Made by a program: the position numbers and the translations under genes. Of a stretch of DNA of 64,000 nucleotides, positions 1 to 12,086 are shown piece by piece. The stretch comes from Panax quinquefolius (lineage: Eukaryota; Streptophyta; Magnoliopsida; Apiales; Araliaceae). The notes beneath the pieces were generated by a model. The model did no database searches, had not been told where the DNA came from, and worked only from the letters and a program-made list of their open reading frames with translations. Numbering within the stretch: the first letter of the stretch is position 1; every line of letters begins with the position of its first letter. The DNA lies in assembly GCA_020205615.1 (NCBI GenBank), contig CM035153.1, positions 82,039,853-82,103,852 on the forward strand, read 5' to 3'.

Positions 1-12
1 CCTTCCCCCCTT
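1..12 (-). other. Polypurine tract of E1
   Basis: On the minus strand this reads AAGGGGGGAAGG. It lies about 35 bases after the pol stop, where the plus-strand primer of a gypsy element is expected next to the 3' LTR. Confidence 0.8.
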
Positions 13-45
13 ATAAGGATTCTTTCCTCAGAATCTCGTCTTACA

Positions 46-3000
46 TTAATCAAATAGTTGAGGAAAATTTTTCTTCATCTTTTCTTCTAATTCCTACGTT
101 GCTTCTTCGGCATCGTGGTTCTTCCATAATACCTTTACCAACGGTATAACTTTGTTCCGCAGAACTTTTTCCTTTCTATCAATGATTTGAATCGGCGATT
201 CTTCGTACGTTAAGTCTTTCTCAATATGTATCGGCTCATACTCGATTACATGCTTATAGTCCAATTATATGGACGTAATACAGATACGTGAAACACATTA
301 TGTATTCGTTCTAGGTCTGGAGGTAATGCTATCACATAGGCTACCTCTCCCACCCATTTTAATACTTCAAAAGGTCCTATAAACCTTGGACTTAACTTTC
401 CTTTCTTTCCAAAGCGTATCTTTCCTTTCCAGGGAGATACCTTTAGAAATACATATGAGCCTACTTCAAACTCTCGATTTAATCTATGCGAGTCCGCATA
501 CTTCTTCTCATCATCTCCGAACAGAATAAGATGCATTCGAATTAACTTTATTACATCCGCTGTCTGCTGCACCAATTCTGGTCCTAGCATTTGGCGTTCT
601 CCCACCTCATCCCAATACAATGGTGTTCTGCACCTTCTTCTGTACAAAGCTTCATAAGGCGGCATGCCTATGCTTGCATGATAACTGTTGTTATATGCAA
701 ACTCTACAAGTGGTAGGTGATCATCCCAACTACCCTTGAAATCCATGACGCAAGACCTCAACATGTCTTCTAACGTCTGAATTATCCTCTCGCTCTGCCC
801 ATCGATTTGTGGATGATACGCTGTGCTTAACTTCAACTGTGTTCCCAATTGTTCTTGCAAACTTCTCCAAAAGTTCGATGTGAATCGTGGATCACGATCT
901 GACACAATCGATACTGGTACTCCATGTCTGGAAATAATTTCCTTAACATAGAGTTTATCTAACTGGTCTAAGTTATACTTGACCCTAATTGGTAAGAAGT
1001 GAGCCGATTTCGTCAACTGGTCTACTATTACCCAAATCGAATCGTACCCTTTTATCGTTGTCGAAAGTCCCACCACGAAGTCCATCGTGATATGCTCCCA
1101 CTTCCATTCTGGAATCTCCAATGACTGTAACAAGCCACTGGGTTGTTGATGTTTGGCCTTAACTTTTTGACAACCCAAACACCTACTCACATACTCTGCT
1201 ATCTCTCTCTTCATGTTTGGCCACCAAAAACTCCATCGAAGGTCTTGATACATCTTAGTACTACCAGGATGTATCGAGTACCTTGAACTATGAGCTTCCT
1301 GTAACACTTGATCTTTTAACTTCGCCTCATTTGGAACCCAAATTCTTCCTTCAAATCTTAATAATCCCCCATTATCAAGACTATACTTAATATCCTTTTT
1401 ATCAGCTAACATCTTCTTCACTTGGTCACACTCATCAGTTTTGAGTTGCACCTCCTTGACTCTTTCTACGATGGTAGGTTGCATCTTCGTCGTAAAAAGT
1501 ATTTGTCCCGATTCACTCGGCATCTTCAATTCTATCTCCATCGTAGCCATCTCTGTTATTAACTCATTTTGAGCCGTTAACATAGACAACCTTTCCCGAC
1601 CCTTCCTACTTAAGGCGTCGACGACTACATTGGCTTTTCCAGGGTGATACAGGATTTCATAATCATAATCCTTTATTAACTCCAGCCATCTCCTCTGTCT
1701 CATATTCAACTCCTTCTGGGTGAAAATATATTTTAGACTCTTAAGGTCTATATATATCTCACATTTTTCCCCATAAAGATAATGTCTCCATATCTTTAAG
1801 GAAAATACTACCGCGGCCAGTTCCAGATCATGAGTAGGATAAACTTTCTCATAATCCTTCAACTGCCGTGATGCATACGCAATAGCCTTGCCATGCTGCA
1901 TGAGCACGCAACCAAGTCCTTTATACGAAGCATCACTATATACTACGAAATTTCCTGTGTCATCAGGTAATGATAAAACAAGCGCTTCACTCAATCTTTT
2001 CTTCAGTTCTTGAAAACTGTCTTCACATTTATCCATCCATACGTATTTCACCGTCTTCCTTGTCAAGTTAGTCAACGGAGTAGCTATCTTCAAAAAATCT
2101 TGGATAAATCTTCGATAGTATCCCGCTAACCCTAGGAAACTCCGCACCTCAGTTGGCATTTTTGGTTGTTCCCAGTTCATCACTACTTCTACCTTTGCTG
2201 GATCCACTGAAATCCCCTCTTGGTCAATGACATGACCTAAAAACTGCATCTTCTCCAGCCAAAATTCACACTTAGTGAATTTCACATATAAATTTTCCTT
2301 CCTTAGTGTCTCCAACACTAACCTTAGGTGTTCAGCATGATCTTCTGGCGTCTTAGAATAGACTAGAATATCATCGATAAACACTACGATGAACTTGTCC
2401 AACTATTGTTTAAACACTCTGTTCATCATATCCATAAATGCAGCTGGTGCATTCGTCAACCCAAATGACATTACTAGAAACTCGTAATGACCATAACGAG
2501 TCCTGAATGTCGTCTTTGGTACATCTTCCTTCCTAACCTTCAATTGGTGATACCCCATCCGCAAATCTATCTTAGAAAAATACTTTGCCCCTTTCAATTG
2601 ATCAAAGAGGTCATCGACCCTGGGCAATGGGTATTTATTCTTTATCGTTAACTTGTTCAACTCTCGATAGTCGATACAAAGCCTTAACGACCCGTCTTTC
2701 TTCTTGACAAACAATACCGGTGCCCCCCACGGGGAAACATTTTATTGAATGTACTTTCTGTCCAATAGTTCATGTAACTGAACCATTAGCTCTTTCATTT
2801 CCACAGGCGCCATACGATATGGTGCCCTTGAGACAGGTGCCGCTCCTGGCACAATGTCTATAACAAATTCGATCTCCCTATCTGGTGGTAAACCCGACAA
2901 CTCACTTGGAAATACATCCATGAATTCATTTACTATAGGTATTTGTTCCATGGTCGCTCTCACTCGCTGGGTATTGACAATATGACACAAATAACCTACA

Positions 3001-3644
3001 CACCCCTTCCTTAAAAGTTTTCTAGTTTGTGTCATCGTAAGGCAACACGAACGTCCCGGTGATTTATTACCGTAAAATATTATAGGAGGTTGTCTCAACG
3101 TCCTAATGCTCACACATTTCTTTTGGCAATCTATAATCGCTCCATGGTTAATCAACCAATCCATTTCGAGAATTACATCGAATTCTCCTAACTTTATCGG
3201 TATCAAATCTACCGATAATTTACAACCACGAATATCTACGCAACAACTCCTATGAATATCTTCAACAGGAATTATCTCTTCGTTTGCTACCATAATATTC
3301 AAAGGTATAGGCAACTTTTCAGGAAATAATTCTAATCGTCTAGCAAAATCACATGCTATAAACGAATAAGTAGCACCCGAATTAAACAGCACGTAAGCAT
3401 TTATTTTGTTGATCGGAATAATACCTGCGACTACATCCCCTGATGCCACCGTATCTTGAACCATCATATTAAAGGTACGAGCCATTGGCCTACCCGGCTG
3501 TGCTGGACCACCAATAGCTAACTCACCGCTATTAGTGCCCTTGTTTCCATCCGTCCCCTTCTTCGGGTAGTTCTTTACTATGTGATTAGTTGATCCACAT
3601 ACAAAGCATCCATGATTTTTCTTTGGACTTGGACAGTTAGGCAA
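46..3644 (-). pseudogene. E1 pol: protease, reverse transcriptase, RNase H, integrase, chromodomain-like tail (broken)
   Basis: One reading frame runs from 3644 to 246 and is broken by two in-frame stops, at 2739-2741 and 2400-2402. Order from the N-terminus: zinc knuckles (CFVCGSTNH-type, last Cys replaced by Tyr), aspartic protease (FNSGATYSF, where DSGA is usual, so the catalytic Asp is lost), reverse transcriptase with the FIDD active site, RNase H (YSDAS; the usual TDHKSL reads IDLKSL), an integrase H-H-C-C finger ([10 protein letters not shown] to CLGC) and the catalytic Asp (MDF), Asp (SDRD) and Glu (SER). After SVLRPYN a frameshift near 270 moves the rest into another frame. There positions 245-46 encode a chromodomain-like tail with one Trp-to-stop change (about position 127) and a terminal stop at 46-48. 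The product would copy and integrate the element; this copy cannot. Confidence 0.92.
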
Positions 3645-4557
3645 AATATGCCCTTCTTGTCCACAGTTATAACATACTGCCTAACCCTTGAGACAGACTC
3701 CTAAATGAGTCTTCTCACAGGTTTTACAGGCTTCCATCCTCTTCTTAGGATCCCCTTGTTTTACTTCGGTATTCCCAGAGTTAAATCCCTTCCTCTTTTG
3801 ACCGTCGCCACTACCGCTGGCTCCCTCGGTCTTTATTCTTCCATCTGCTTTACCCTTATTTTTCTTATCTTTGTGGTATTGGCTAAGAGCCTCATTCCCA
3901 CCTTCAACAATTATTGCCTTTTCTAGTATGGTCCCGAAAGAAGTACTTTAGAACACCGAAATTTGACTATAGAGCCAGGGTTTCAAGCCCTGCTTAAATC
4001 GTCTAGCCTTCCTTACCTCAGTGTCCACTTGATGTGGAGTAAACCTTGCCAGTTCGTTAAATTTAGCAGCATACTGGGGAACCGTCATATCCCCTTGCTT
4101 TAAATCAAGAAATCGAATCTCCATTCTTCCTTGCATGCTCGTGGGAAAGTAGTTCTCAAAGAAAATCTCCTTGAACCTTACCCACGTTAGATTTTATATA
4201 CCGACCCTAGCCTAGTTTGCCTCCCACCAGAAATTGGCCACCCATCATCATATAGGTTGCAAAATCAACCTTCTGACCTTCGTCAACATTTGCTATAACA
4301 AATGCTTTCTCAATCTCTTTTACCCATGTCTGGGCTTCTATAGGGTCTGTAGTTCTTTTGAACTCCGGCGGACCGACACTTTTGAAATCCTTAAAAGTAG
4401 TAGCTCGTACTACTCCAGGATTTATGGGTACATTAGCCCCAGTTCTATTAAACGCGGCCGTTAAAAGATTAACGAACTCTTGCATTGTATTAACCGGACC
4501 TCCCTCCGGTTGATTTTCATTAGATTCTTGATTCCGTTGTCTCCTTCTTGGCGGCAT
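3645..4557 (-). pseudogene. E1 gag (capsid/nucleocapsid), broken
   Basis: The start is the ATG at 4557 (MPPRRRQRNQ), matching the start of E2 gag (MPLRRQTRNQ); the ATG at 4584 is further upstream and not shared. The retrotransposon gag core follows (VGPPEFKRTTD, WVKEIEKAF, then AAKFNELARFTPHQVDTE). A frameshift near 4210-4250, within the motif that reads ANFWWEANQ in E2, splits the gene, and stops near 4200, 3945 and 3683 follow. The downstream part is in the same frame as pol, so gag-pol was probably one polyprotein. A degenerate CX2C knuckle and an intact CYNCGQEGHILPNC knuckle lie at the end. The intact product would form the virus-like particle and bind element RNA. Confidence 0.88.
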
Positions 4558-4866
4558 TTTGCTGTTAAGAAAATAACACATCATTATTACTTTCTTCCTA
4601 TTGGTTAGTTATTATTCGTGATGAAACAATACCTCATACTCATTACTTAATATTTTCCATAAAAAGACTTATATTGATTCATTACTTGTAGTATAATACT
4701 ACACTGATTACATTATTCAACCTAAGCTGATTACATTACTATCCCACAGTTGCTTTTCAAAAATTGGGATTTACAAAAGGCTACCCTTTGATATACAAAA
4801 GAGGGTTTTACGTCACTACTAGATATATAATATTTACATATCTAAACTATTCTAGCTATTTCTAGA
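4558..4866 (-). promoter_or_regulatory. E1 spacer between extra ORF and gag; acceptor-like site before gag
   Basis: No ORF. On the minus strand the last 20 bases before the gag ATG read as a pyrimidine-rich run ending in TTTTCTTAACAG, four bases before the start codon region. It resembles a plant 3' splice site. E2 has the equivalent TTTTACTTAACCAG at the same place. Splicing is inferred, not shown. Confidence 0.4.
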
Positions 4867-5382
4867 TTACATCTGCTGTATAGCATTCTCAAAATCTTTC
4901 TTTGCCAGACCGGTAATAATATCTCGATTGATAGTATGTCGGGTCTGCCCTTCTTCTATCGGATACCCAGCTACTTGATGCTGGAAATCCACATGAGAAC
5001 TCCTATGTATATAGGACATCCTCACTACCTTCTGTTTCTTAGTCTTTCGCTCCTGCTTAAGCTCAAAGACTTCGCATTTCAGCTCGTGGACCTTGTCCTT
5101 GGCTAACATTCGATCATCATGTTCCTCTTCCCACATACCCTCCATACTAGTCTTGTCCTCCCGGACAGCTTGAATTTCCTCTTTTAACTCCTTTACTTCC
5201 TTACAATACTGGACATTTCTATCCAATACTGACATAAATAAGGCCTTCATTGACTCCCCCATAGTCAACTCTTCTGTAGGTGCTATCTGATCAAAAGACA
5301 TCACATCCACGTCTTCCTCTAGCATGCCATCAAGCACAGACATGTAGTCTAAGTTGTCCGAGTCTCCAGACTCGATTGTCAC
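4867..5382 (-). pseudogene. E1 extra ORF upstream of gag, C-terminal part (coiled coil)
   Basis: An open frame of 171 codons lying between the primer-binding site and gag. It is acidic at first (SGDSDN, EEDVDVMSFD), then has a long charged stretch with heptad character (KEVKELKEEIQAV, KDKVHELKCEVFELKQER), so a coiled coil is likely. There is no zinc knuckle, unlike the matching ORF of E2. The N-terminal part is at 9321-9407, separated by solo LTR E0. When the insert and one copy of its ACTGC duplication are ignored, the two parts are in one frame with a single TAG between them. I do not recognise a family. Chromoviruses normally have no ORF here; Ogre-lineage elements do have one upstream of gag. 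Function unknown. Confidence 0.7.
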
Positions 5383-5395
5383 CTATTCTGGTGCT

Positions 5396-5400
5396 ACTGC
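5396..5400. repeat. Target-site duplication of solo LTR E0, left copy (ACTGC)
   Basis: ACTGC occurs immediately before E0 and again at 9316-9320 immediately after it. The five-base duplication is typical of LTR-retrotransposon integration and fixes both ends of the insert. Confidence 0.85.
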
Positions 5401-5764
5401 CGTGATAACCCGAGAATTTAGACAATTTATTAAAATCTTAATTGATTAAATAAAGGTTAAATAATAAGACCTAGATTGGAAATAGAGTTTGGATTTAAAA
5501 TTTTTATGAAGGACTTATGTGATTGTTTACATTTGTTTATTATATAAACAAATAAAAGAAAACTATTTAGCCTAATATTATATATTAGGAATGAGAATTA
5601 AATAACTTAATGGTTATAGTAATTGAAGAATGCTAGTATTTAATTTATGTACTAGTAAATCAATGAACTGAATAATAATCAATAGATGATTAGTTGATAT
5701 GATTAATAATAATAAAAAAAGTAAGTTAAAACTCAAAATTGAGTTAGGGAAATTTTTTTGGAAG

Positions 5765-6045
5765 CACTTTGACCGCTTTACAAGGCGTCCAAACGTCAAG
5801 ATTAGTTAGAAAAGGCTGTAAACACAAAATGTGTCGGAGTTGACTTTTTGGTCAAAGTCGACAGTTGACTTTTTAGGGAGAAAAGTCAAAATCGAAGATA
5901 GAAGCGGAATATGAAGACGCGAACAAGATAATTGAGTCCGGAACGTCAAAATTCGTAAGAATAGACTCTAAACACGAAATATGTCGCGATTGACTTTTTG
6001 GTCAAAGTCAACAGTTGACTCTTTCAAAAAAAAAAGTCAAACTTA
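5765..6045 (+). promoter_or_regulatory. Cluster of TTGAC (W-box-like) motifs in diverged ~150-bp repeats of E0
   Basis: Eleven TTGAC/GTCAA words occur in about 280 bases. They include two nearly identical palindromic groups, TTGACTTTTTGGTCAAAGTC followed by TTGAC, at 5840-5868 and 5990-6018. TTGAC is the core of the W-box bound by WRKY factors. The cluster lies about 420-700 bases upstream of the TATA-like box, so a U3 enhancer role is plausible. Confidence 0.5.
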
Positions 6046-6461
6046 AAATTAGGAGATGAATTTGAAGAAATGGATGTGCCCATGACGTTTGGAGCGTCGA
6101 ATTTAGTAGGAATCGACTATAAACTCGAAAATTTGAGTTTTCGGGTCCAAAAGTTAAAGACGGGATTAAACACGCAAAATGAGGAATTAAAAGCGGGACC
6201 CACAAGGGCCAAACCTGCTGGAGATTTTCAGCACATGGGTTTGGTGACTAACCTCACCAACTCCCCCAACAATTTCCCCTAAAAAGTGGATCTAGTTTCC
6301 CTTTAATTAATATTAAATCTCTAAGTCATTTAACAAATAAGAAGCACGCTTCTCCCATTTTTTCCACTCCCACCCGGCCAAATAGAGAGAAAGAAAGAGA
6401 AATATGATGCCATGGATGAAAGAAGAAGAAGAAGAAAAGAAAAAGAGGAAGAAAACAAAAG

Positions 6462-6470
6462 GTATAAAAA
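6462..6470 (+). promoter_or_regulatory. TATA-like box of solo LTR E0
   Basis: GTATAAAAA follows a purine-rich stretch (GAAGAAGAAG). It is the best TATA match in the first half of the LTR, so it may mark the U3/R border. Assigned by sequence only. Confidence 0.4.
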
Positions 6471-9320
6471 CTTCAAGCTTTATTTAATTTCTTTTGATTT
6501 CTTTTGTTAAAATCATGAGTTTGTGATCTTGAACAACAAAAAAAAAAAACTCTTGATATACATGTTATTGAGTGTTTCATGAGTAGATCTAACCATTTTG
6601 GGTAGCGAAAAGCTTAAACAAGGAAAGGAAAGAAAACTAATTTTCTAAGTGTGAAAACTAGTTTAATGCATTTTATTGTGGTGGTTTTAAATCAAATATT
6701 GAAATTATGATTCTAAACTCAAAAAAATCTTAGATCTTCATGTTAAATGATGTTTTATGTGTAGATCGTACAATTTTTGATGTTAACAAGCTTGATCAAA
6801 GAAGATAAATAAAAACAGTTTTCAAACCTTTAAAAAAAAAAATCTAGTGGACTGCTGTCCCTAAAAGGAAAATTCGGGATTTGTTAGGATGGTCTAAAAA
6901 TTCTGGACTTTTGATATGTTATAGAACACTGAATAAGCTTTCCAAAGACTCCAGAACGGACTAAATCCGACTTCGGAGGAGAGAGTTATGATATTTCAAA
7001 GTAGTAGTGTCAAAACTGTCCAACAAGTGCGGTGCAGTCCACTTGAACGGAATTTCTGGGCTGATGTGTTCGGAATCTAGAAAACATCAGTAGGGAAGAG
7101 TTGTAGTCCCGGAAGTTAGCTTCGCGTGGGCTCAAGAATCGCCTAAAAATGTTTTAAAACGAAAAAGTTATGACTGTTTTAGCGAAAGAGGGTAAATCTG
7201 GGAAAAAAATAAAAATTGTTGCGAGTGGACATTTTTGGGGTCTGTTTTAGACTGCCTAAGAAGTCCGAAATTACTGGGTGATATTTTTTAAAAATAATTT
7301 GGTATACCATGTATAACATATTCAAAGTTGGGAATTTTCTGATAAACGAGCAAGGCGTGAGAAAATCGCGAAGTAGCTAGGTTGATAAGCGCACGGCAGG
7401 GCAGCAGCAGCAGCCAGGCAGCGCCCGCGCACGCCTGCCCAGCCGCGTGGCGCCGTGCTGTGCTGTGGTTCGACGTCCTTTTCGCGCACTGTTTTGATTA
7501 GTTTTTGTGATCCATTTTTGCGGTGTAAAATTTTTCTAAAATACTATGCCATGAGGTCTATAATATGCCCGAATTTTCGTTGTTATATGAATCATGATTT
7601 GAGAATTAAAAATGGGCGAACAAGCATGTTAGAACTAAAATTTGAGCGAACGCCGAGCGTCGGCGCTTCGAGCGATTTTGACGTTTGACGTTTCGAATCG
7701 CGTTCCGGCGAAATAATAAGTCATAATAAATATAATAAAGTCCTATGGGGCGAGATTTGACTATAAGTAATATTTTATGCCGAGAAACTTTCTTCTGGGT
7801 ATAAATAAAGTAATAAAAATATGTAATAAATATAAGTTACATATTTAAGCGAAATAAAATCTGTAGTTGCTTATGAAATTATTTTGTGGTGCAACGAAGA
7901 GCGAGAAACTTTTAAAAATTGTATTAATCATAAAATTAATATTTTGAAATTTTCGGTGCTCAAAATGTGGTTTTTGAGCTGAGATTTATGTAACGGAGTA
8001 TGTATGTAAAAATTATTTAAATTAATGAAATATTATAGTAAATTGAGTTTTACTATAAAAGCTATGTATTAGTTGTTTAAACCTCAAATTTGCAAGTAAA
8101 GGTAAAAGATATTTCTAAAGAGGAATATAAAGGATTTAAGCTTGAAGATGTAAAATATTTATATCTTAAAATGTGTGAGACCTTTATTATTTATGAAACA
8201 TGTAAAATATTATTACATGATTAATAATATTAGATAATGATTAAAATATTATTAAATGATTAATAATATTAGTAAATGATTTGAATATTATTATATGATT
8301 AATAATATTAGATTATGAATAAAATACTATTAAATGATAATAATTATTTGAAAATTTTTGTGAGCTATTGAACAATATTTTGTCTAATAAATAAATTATC
8401 TCGGATATTTGCGAACCGCTTTAAACCTGAGTCTTAGCGATATTAGGCTCGAGAATTGTCCATTAGAGTCGTCGGGATGATGAAATTATGTTGGTTTCAA
8501 CTCGGTCGAAATAGTTTGATTTGATACTAGGTCTTATGTGCTGTATAGACTGATAGGATTATGTGTTTATGTGTAAGGTTATTTTATATATAATATATAA
8601 TAGTATTATATTGTGATGATATTATTCTAATTTGTATATCGATATTATTTATATATTAGGTCTTCCGACAAAGCTTATTAAATTGCATAACGGTAATCAA
8701 CGGTTCAGATAAGTTTTTCTTAACTCTACTTAGAGTTGTTTCATTTAGATATGCTTATGGTTAATCATTGTTGATTGCCATGTAGAATTGTACTCTGTAC
8801 ATATTGCATGTATAAGTTAGGTATGAAAGGCTGATCACCTTCATTACCATTCAGTCAAGATAAATTTGTTCATGTTTAATACTTATTCAGTCAAAAGTTT
8901 GTTCGTGCTAGTTCTCAACTATATTGATGAATTATAGCCAGCTTATTATTTAGACTCTATCAATCATGATATATCCCTAAATAAAATTTAAACTTGTTGG
9001 GCAACTTTCATGCTCACCCTTGCTATATCATGATAAACATTGCAGATAAGGCGAATGCATTTGGATACAGGAAAAGGATAAAGCCAAGTTCAGCTTGGGA
9101 TAAAATGTGCAGCTTATTTGTAATAGTATAGTTTGATAATAATGTTATATGTTAGATAGTTTATGAATTGTGTATAAGTTAAGGTTACTCGATTTTGGGG
9201 AATAGTGTGTAAAGTGTATTGTATAAACAATTTATATTTATATCTTTCGCAATTAGTTATAGAATGATTGAACCGAATCCGTGGTGATTTGGGACTCGGA
9301 TTTGGGGCTTTCACAACTGC

Positions 9321-9407
9321 TATGGGATTTGGTAGTATCTTTACCCGATTTATCGAATCCTCGCTTACTACATGTATATCTCTATACATTTCATTTTCTC
9401 CTGACAT
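9321..9407 (-). pseudogene. E1 extra ORF, N-terminal fragment
   Basis: ATG at 9407 opens a frame beginning MSGENEMYRD and running to the E0 insertion; frame sequence beyond 9320 leftward is LTR, not gene. The matching ORF of E2 also begins MSG (13602) and has a similar short PIA motif at about the same distance. The start lies about 170 bases after the primer-binding site. The bases just before the ATG read TTTTGTTGTAG, and a TACTAAT word lies about 25 bases further upstream, which together resemble a branch point and 3' splice site. Confidence 0.65.
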
Positions 9408-9575
9408 CTACAACAAAACAATATAGTTTGATTAGTACACGTCAGTAAAATAATAAAAACACATAACATATTTATAATGCATTTTTATAGGGTTACTTTC
9501 CATCCTTTACTTCTTTGACTTTTCTTAAGGTTATGACTTAAGGTTCTAATTTCCCCTTTAAGTTTTATAACCTAG

Positions 9576-9588
9576 GCTCTGATACCAA
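9576..9588 (-). other. Primer-binding site of E1 (initiator Met-tRNA)
   Basis: On the minus strand TTGGTATCAGAGC, the standard plant Met-tRNA complement, starts two bases after the LTR end (GGGGGCGTCACA). Confidence 0.92.
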
Positions 9589-11259
9589 CCTGTGACGCCC
9601 CCAAATCTGGGTATCTTCCAACCCTACATATGGTGCTACACGATACTACCATTCATACATTCATTCAATTGAAAAACCTCAAAAGAACGAACATGACTTC
9701 TATATATTCAAATTAATATTTACATTTCCCAATTTCTATACCCATTACAAAGGTTCTTTGTCATAATATCAAATATAATACAACAATAAACCTACACTAT
9801 TACATAGACCGATTAACGATCTGCCTTAGCCTTTCCTTTATCCTTATTCGATCCTTCTGGACGTTCGAGGTCTTAATGCATTCATATGGTTCAAGCAAGA
9901 GTGAGCATAACTAACTCAACAAGTATGACAATTTCAATAACAACATGCTTGACACATAAGAATCGTATATCTTCAATAACTGAACAATAGTTATGAAGTA
10001 CTATTAATAATTCAAAATAGCACTTCATCTTTCTTTCAAACTGTTTCACAATGAATAATATCTAGTAAAACATAAACTATGGTCCAAGACCTTGAGTAAT
10101 TCATTCTTTCTTTGAAAAGGACAACCCGACACTAAGTCCGTAAGTCCGGTATTACTTACGAGCACTTCTAGGTGATCAGCCTATAGTACTCTATGTTGAT
10201 CAACACTACATTCATTAAAACGTATTTATGTTTAATTTGTGGCAACCTCACATGCCTGTCGTAAGACAACAAAACATTTGTTTATCATACTCAATCTTCT
10301 TTTGAAAACCATATCGAGTAGTTGACAAAAGATAACAACATTTAATAATAGTTGGATAGATTATCAATAATCCACCAAATGCATTAAGTCTAGCCGAAAG
10401 AATTAGCTTTAACTTCATCATACATCAATTCATGCGTAAGGATACATGAATTACAAAGCTTGTTCAGATTGAACTAGGACAAGGGTTAGAATACTTGCCT
10501 TTAACGTCTGCTACGGTATAATTACTTTATGTTTGAGTCTTTCCAATCTCTATAATACATGATTACATAACACCATACATTAGGTCATATATAATCAAGT
10601 ATGTATATGACTATATCTTACCCTTCATCTCAATCTAATCATGTATTATATTTGATTACTATCAATTCCGGCTTTGTCATTCTATTTGCATTCATAGTTG
10701 AATAGGTTAACACCAACCTTTATCCACTATCCTTAAGGTTTAACAAAGTTTTAACAATGTTACTTCAAGTTCCTTAAGGTGTGTTTACTTTGAATTAATT
10801 ACATTCTTTTCTTTGCAATTATAATTATTCTTTACTATCTTTGATCAAGGGTATTATTACGGCTGCCACATCGTAGACTCCATATCTTGCGTTGCGGCGC
10901 GAGTTAGCAGTAGCTAAAACTCGGCCTTGGCCACTGCCATTCATTCTTTACTCTCTTTGTTACGCTTACGGCGCGACTTTTGCAATGATGCTTCAGTTCA
11001 GATATGTATGTATATGGCTGCCACCAATATACCTTGGGTTGGCGTCGCAGCACCAACTCTGTGCACCAGAAAATTTTGACTGCTTTGTCAACATTGCGAA
11101 CTTCCCGAGCTTATAACTTCTTCGTTATAAGTCTGAATTGGCTCGTTCAAAAGCCCACGGTTCACAAATTACATACTCTATGCGTTCATGCAAGAATTTT
11201 ATCTAATTGACTTCATTTGCTAAAAATTCACCTATTGGTTCATTTTTAACAAAAACGAT

Positions 11260-11277
11260 AAACGTTCGTGAACGTTT
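11260..11277. repeat. Perfect palindrome AAACGTTC-GT-GAACGTTT in E1 LTR
   Basis: Two eight-base arms with a two-base spacer, about 800 bases downstream of the TATA box in LTR orientation. Could be a dimeric factor site or a chance palindrome. Confidence 0.5.
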
Positions 11278-12076
11278 AACGCTCGTTTCTTCGTTCTAAG
11301 TTAGAATTCGGTCATTTTTGAGTTCACAACTCTATAATGCCAAATATGACTTGACTCCATCGAAAACCAATGTTTCTGAGTTCAAACACAAAATTTGACA
11401 TCTATTCCGAGAATTTCACGAATTCGACGATTATCATCCAATCGTGCAATTTCTGACAAATCTTCATTACTTATGATTTGTTCATTACTCCAAATGAATT
11501 CAATTTATCATATGAACATCTCAACATACTTCTTACTACAACTTATCTTCATGTTGGATTTTGACTTATTCTACCATGAGCTTATAACTTGCTAAAGTAT
11601 AAACTACTTATAGCTTTATTGTTCATAACTTATGATAATTAAAGTCTTTTAATCATCATCCTTATATGTTCTCAACATATAGTTTCATTCATGCATACTT
11701 GATACAAGTTCATACAAGTTCTTTATTTTCATACAAACTCTCAAGGTTAACCTATAACAAGTTCATATAGCTTCTTCATAAGTTTACAACTTATGCAAGT
11801 TTAAATGACTTATTTCTGACTTAAGCGGCTTAAGTTCATTTAATTAATCATTCTTCTTACTTATTAACATCCATACTCACTAATCCCTACTCCTCTTATC
11901 AACCTATCATGGTAGAGATAGAAGATTAATGGACAAGAAGTCTTACACTTGAAGTTCCTTGGAATAAGTCTTCTTTTTCTTCTCAAATGAAAGTAGCTTA
12001 TTCTCTCTAACACTTAAGCACTTTATAAGTTGATTGGATGAGTTGAACAATTAACAAATGACTAGCAAGCTCTTCT

Positions 12077-12086
12077 TATTTATAGG
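12077..12086 (-). promoter_or_regulatory. TATA box of E1 5' LTR
   Basis: Minus strand reads CTATAAATAA, then AGAAGAGCTTGC. It matches the CTATAAATA boxes of the other LTRs in the window and would set the start of element RNA. Confidence 0.65.

Larger units (their letters stand above)
5401..9315 (+). mobile_element. E0: solo gypsy-type LTR, 3.9 kb
   Basis: Starts CGTGATAACCCGAG (first base probably mutated from T) and ends GGATTTGGGGCTTTCACA, the terminal pattern of the other Tekay-type LTRs here. It is bounded by the ACTGC duplication and contains no gag or pol, so it is best read as a solo LTR left by LTR-LTR recombination. Inside are diverged repeats rich in TTGAC motifs (5765-6045), a TATA-like box (6462-6470), a GC-rich patch (7383-7457) in otherwise AT-rich sequence, and AT-rich repeats around 8200-8340. 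Its short ORFs have no recognisable product. Confidence 0.85.

Noticed and set aside
3705..3926. Plus-strand frame over E1 gag
   Set aside because: Antisense shadow of the zinc-knuckle region of E1 gag.
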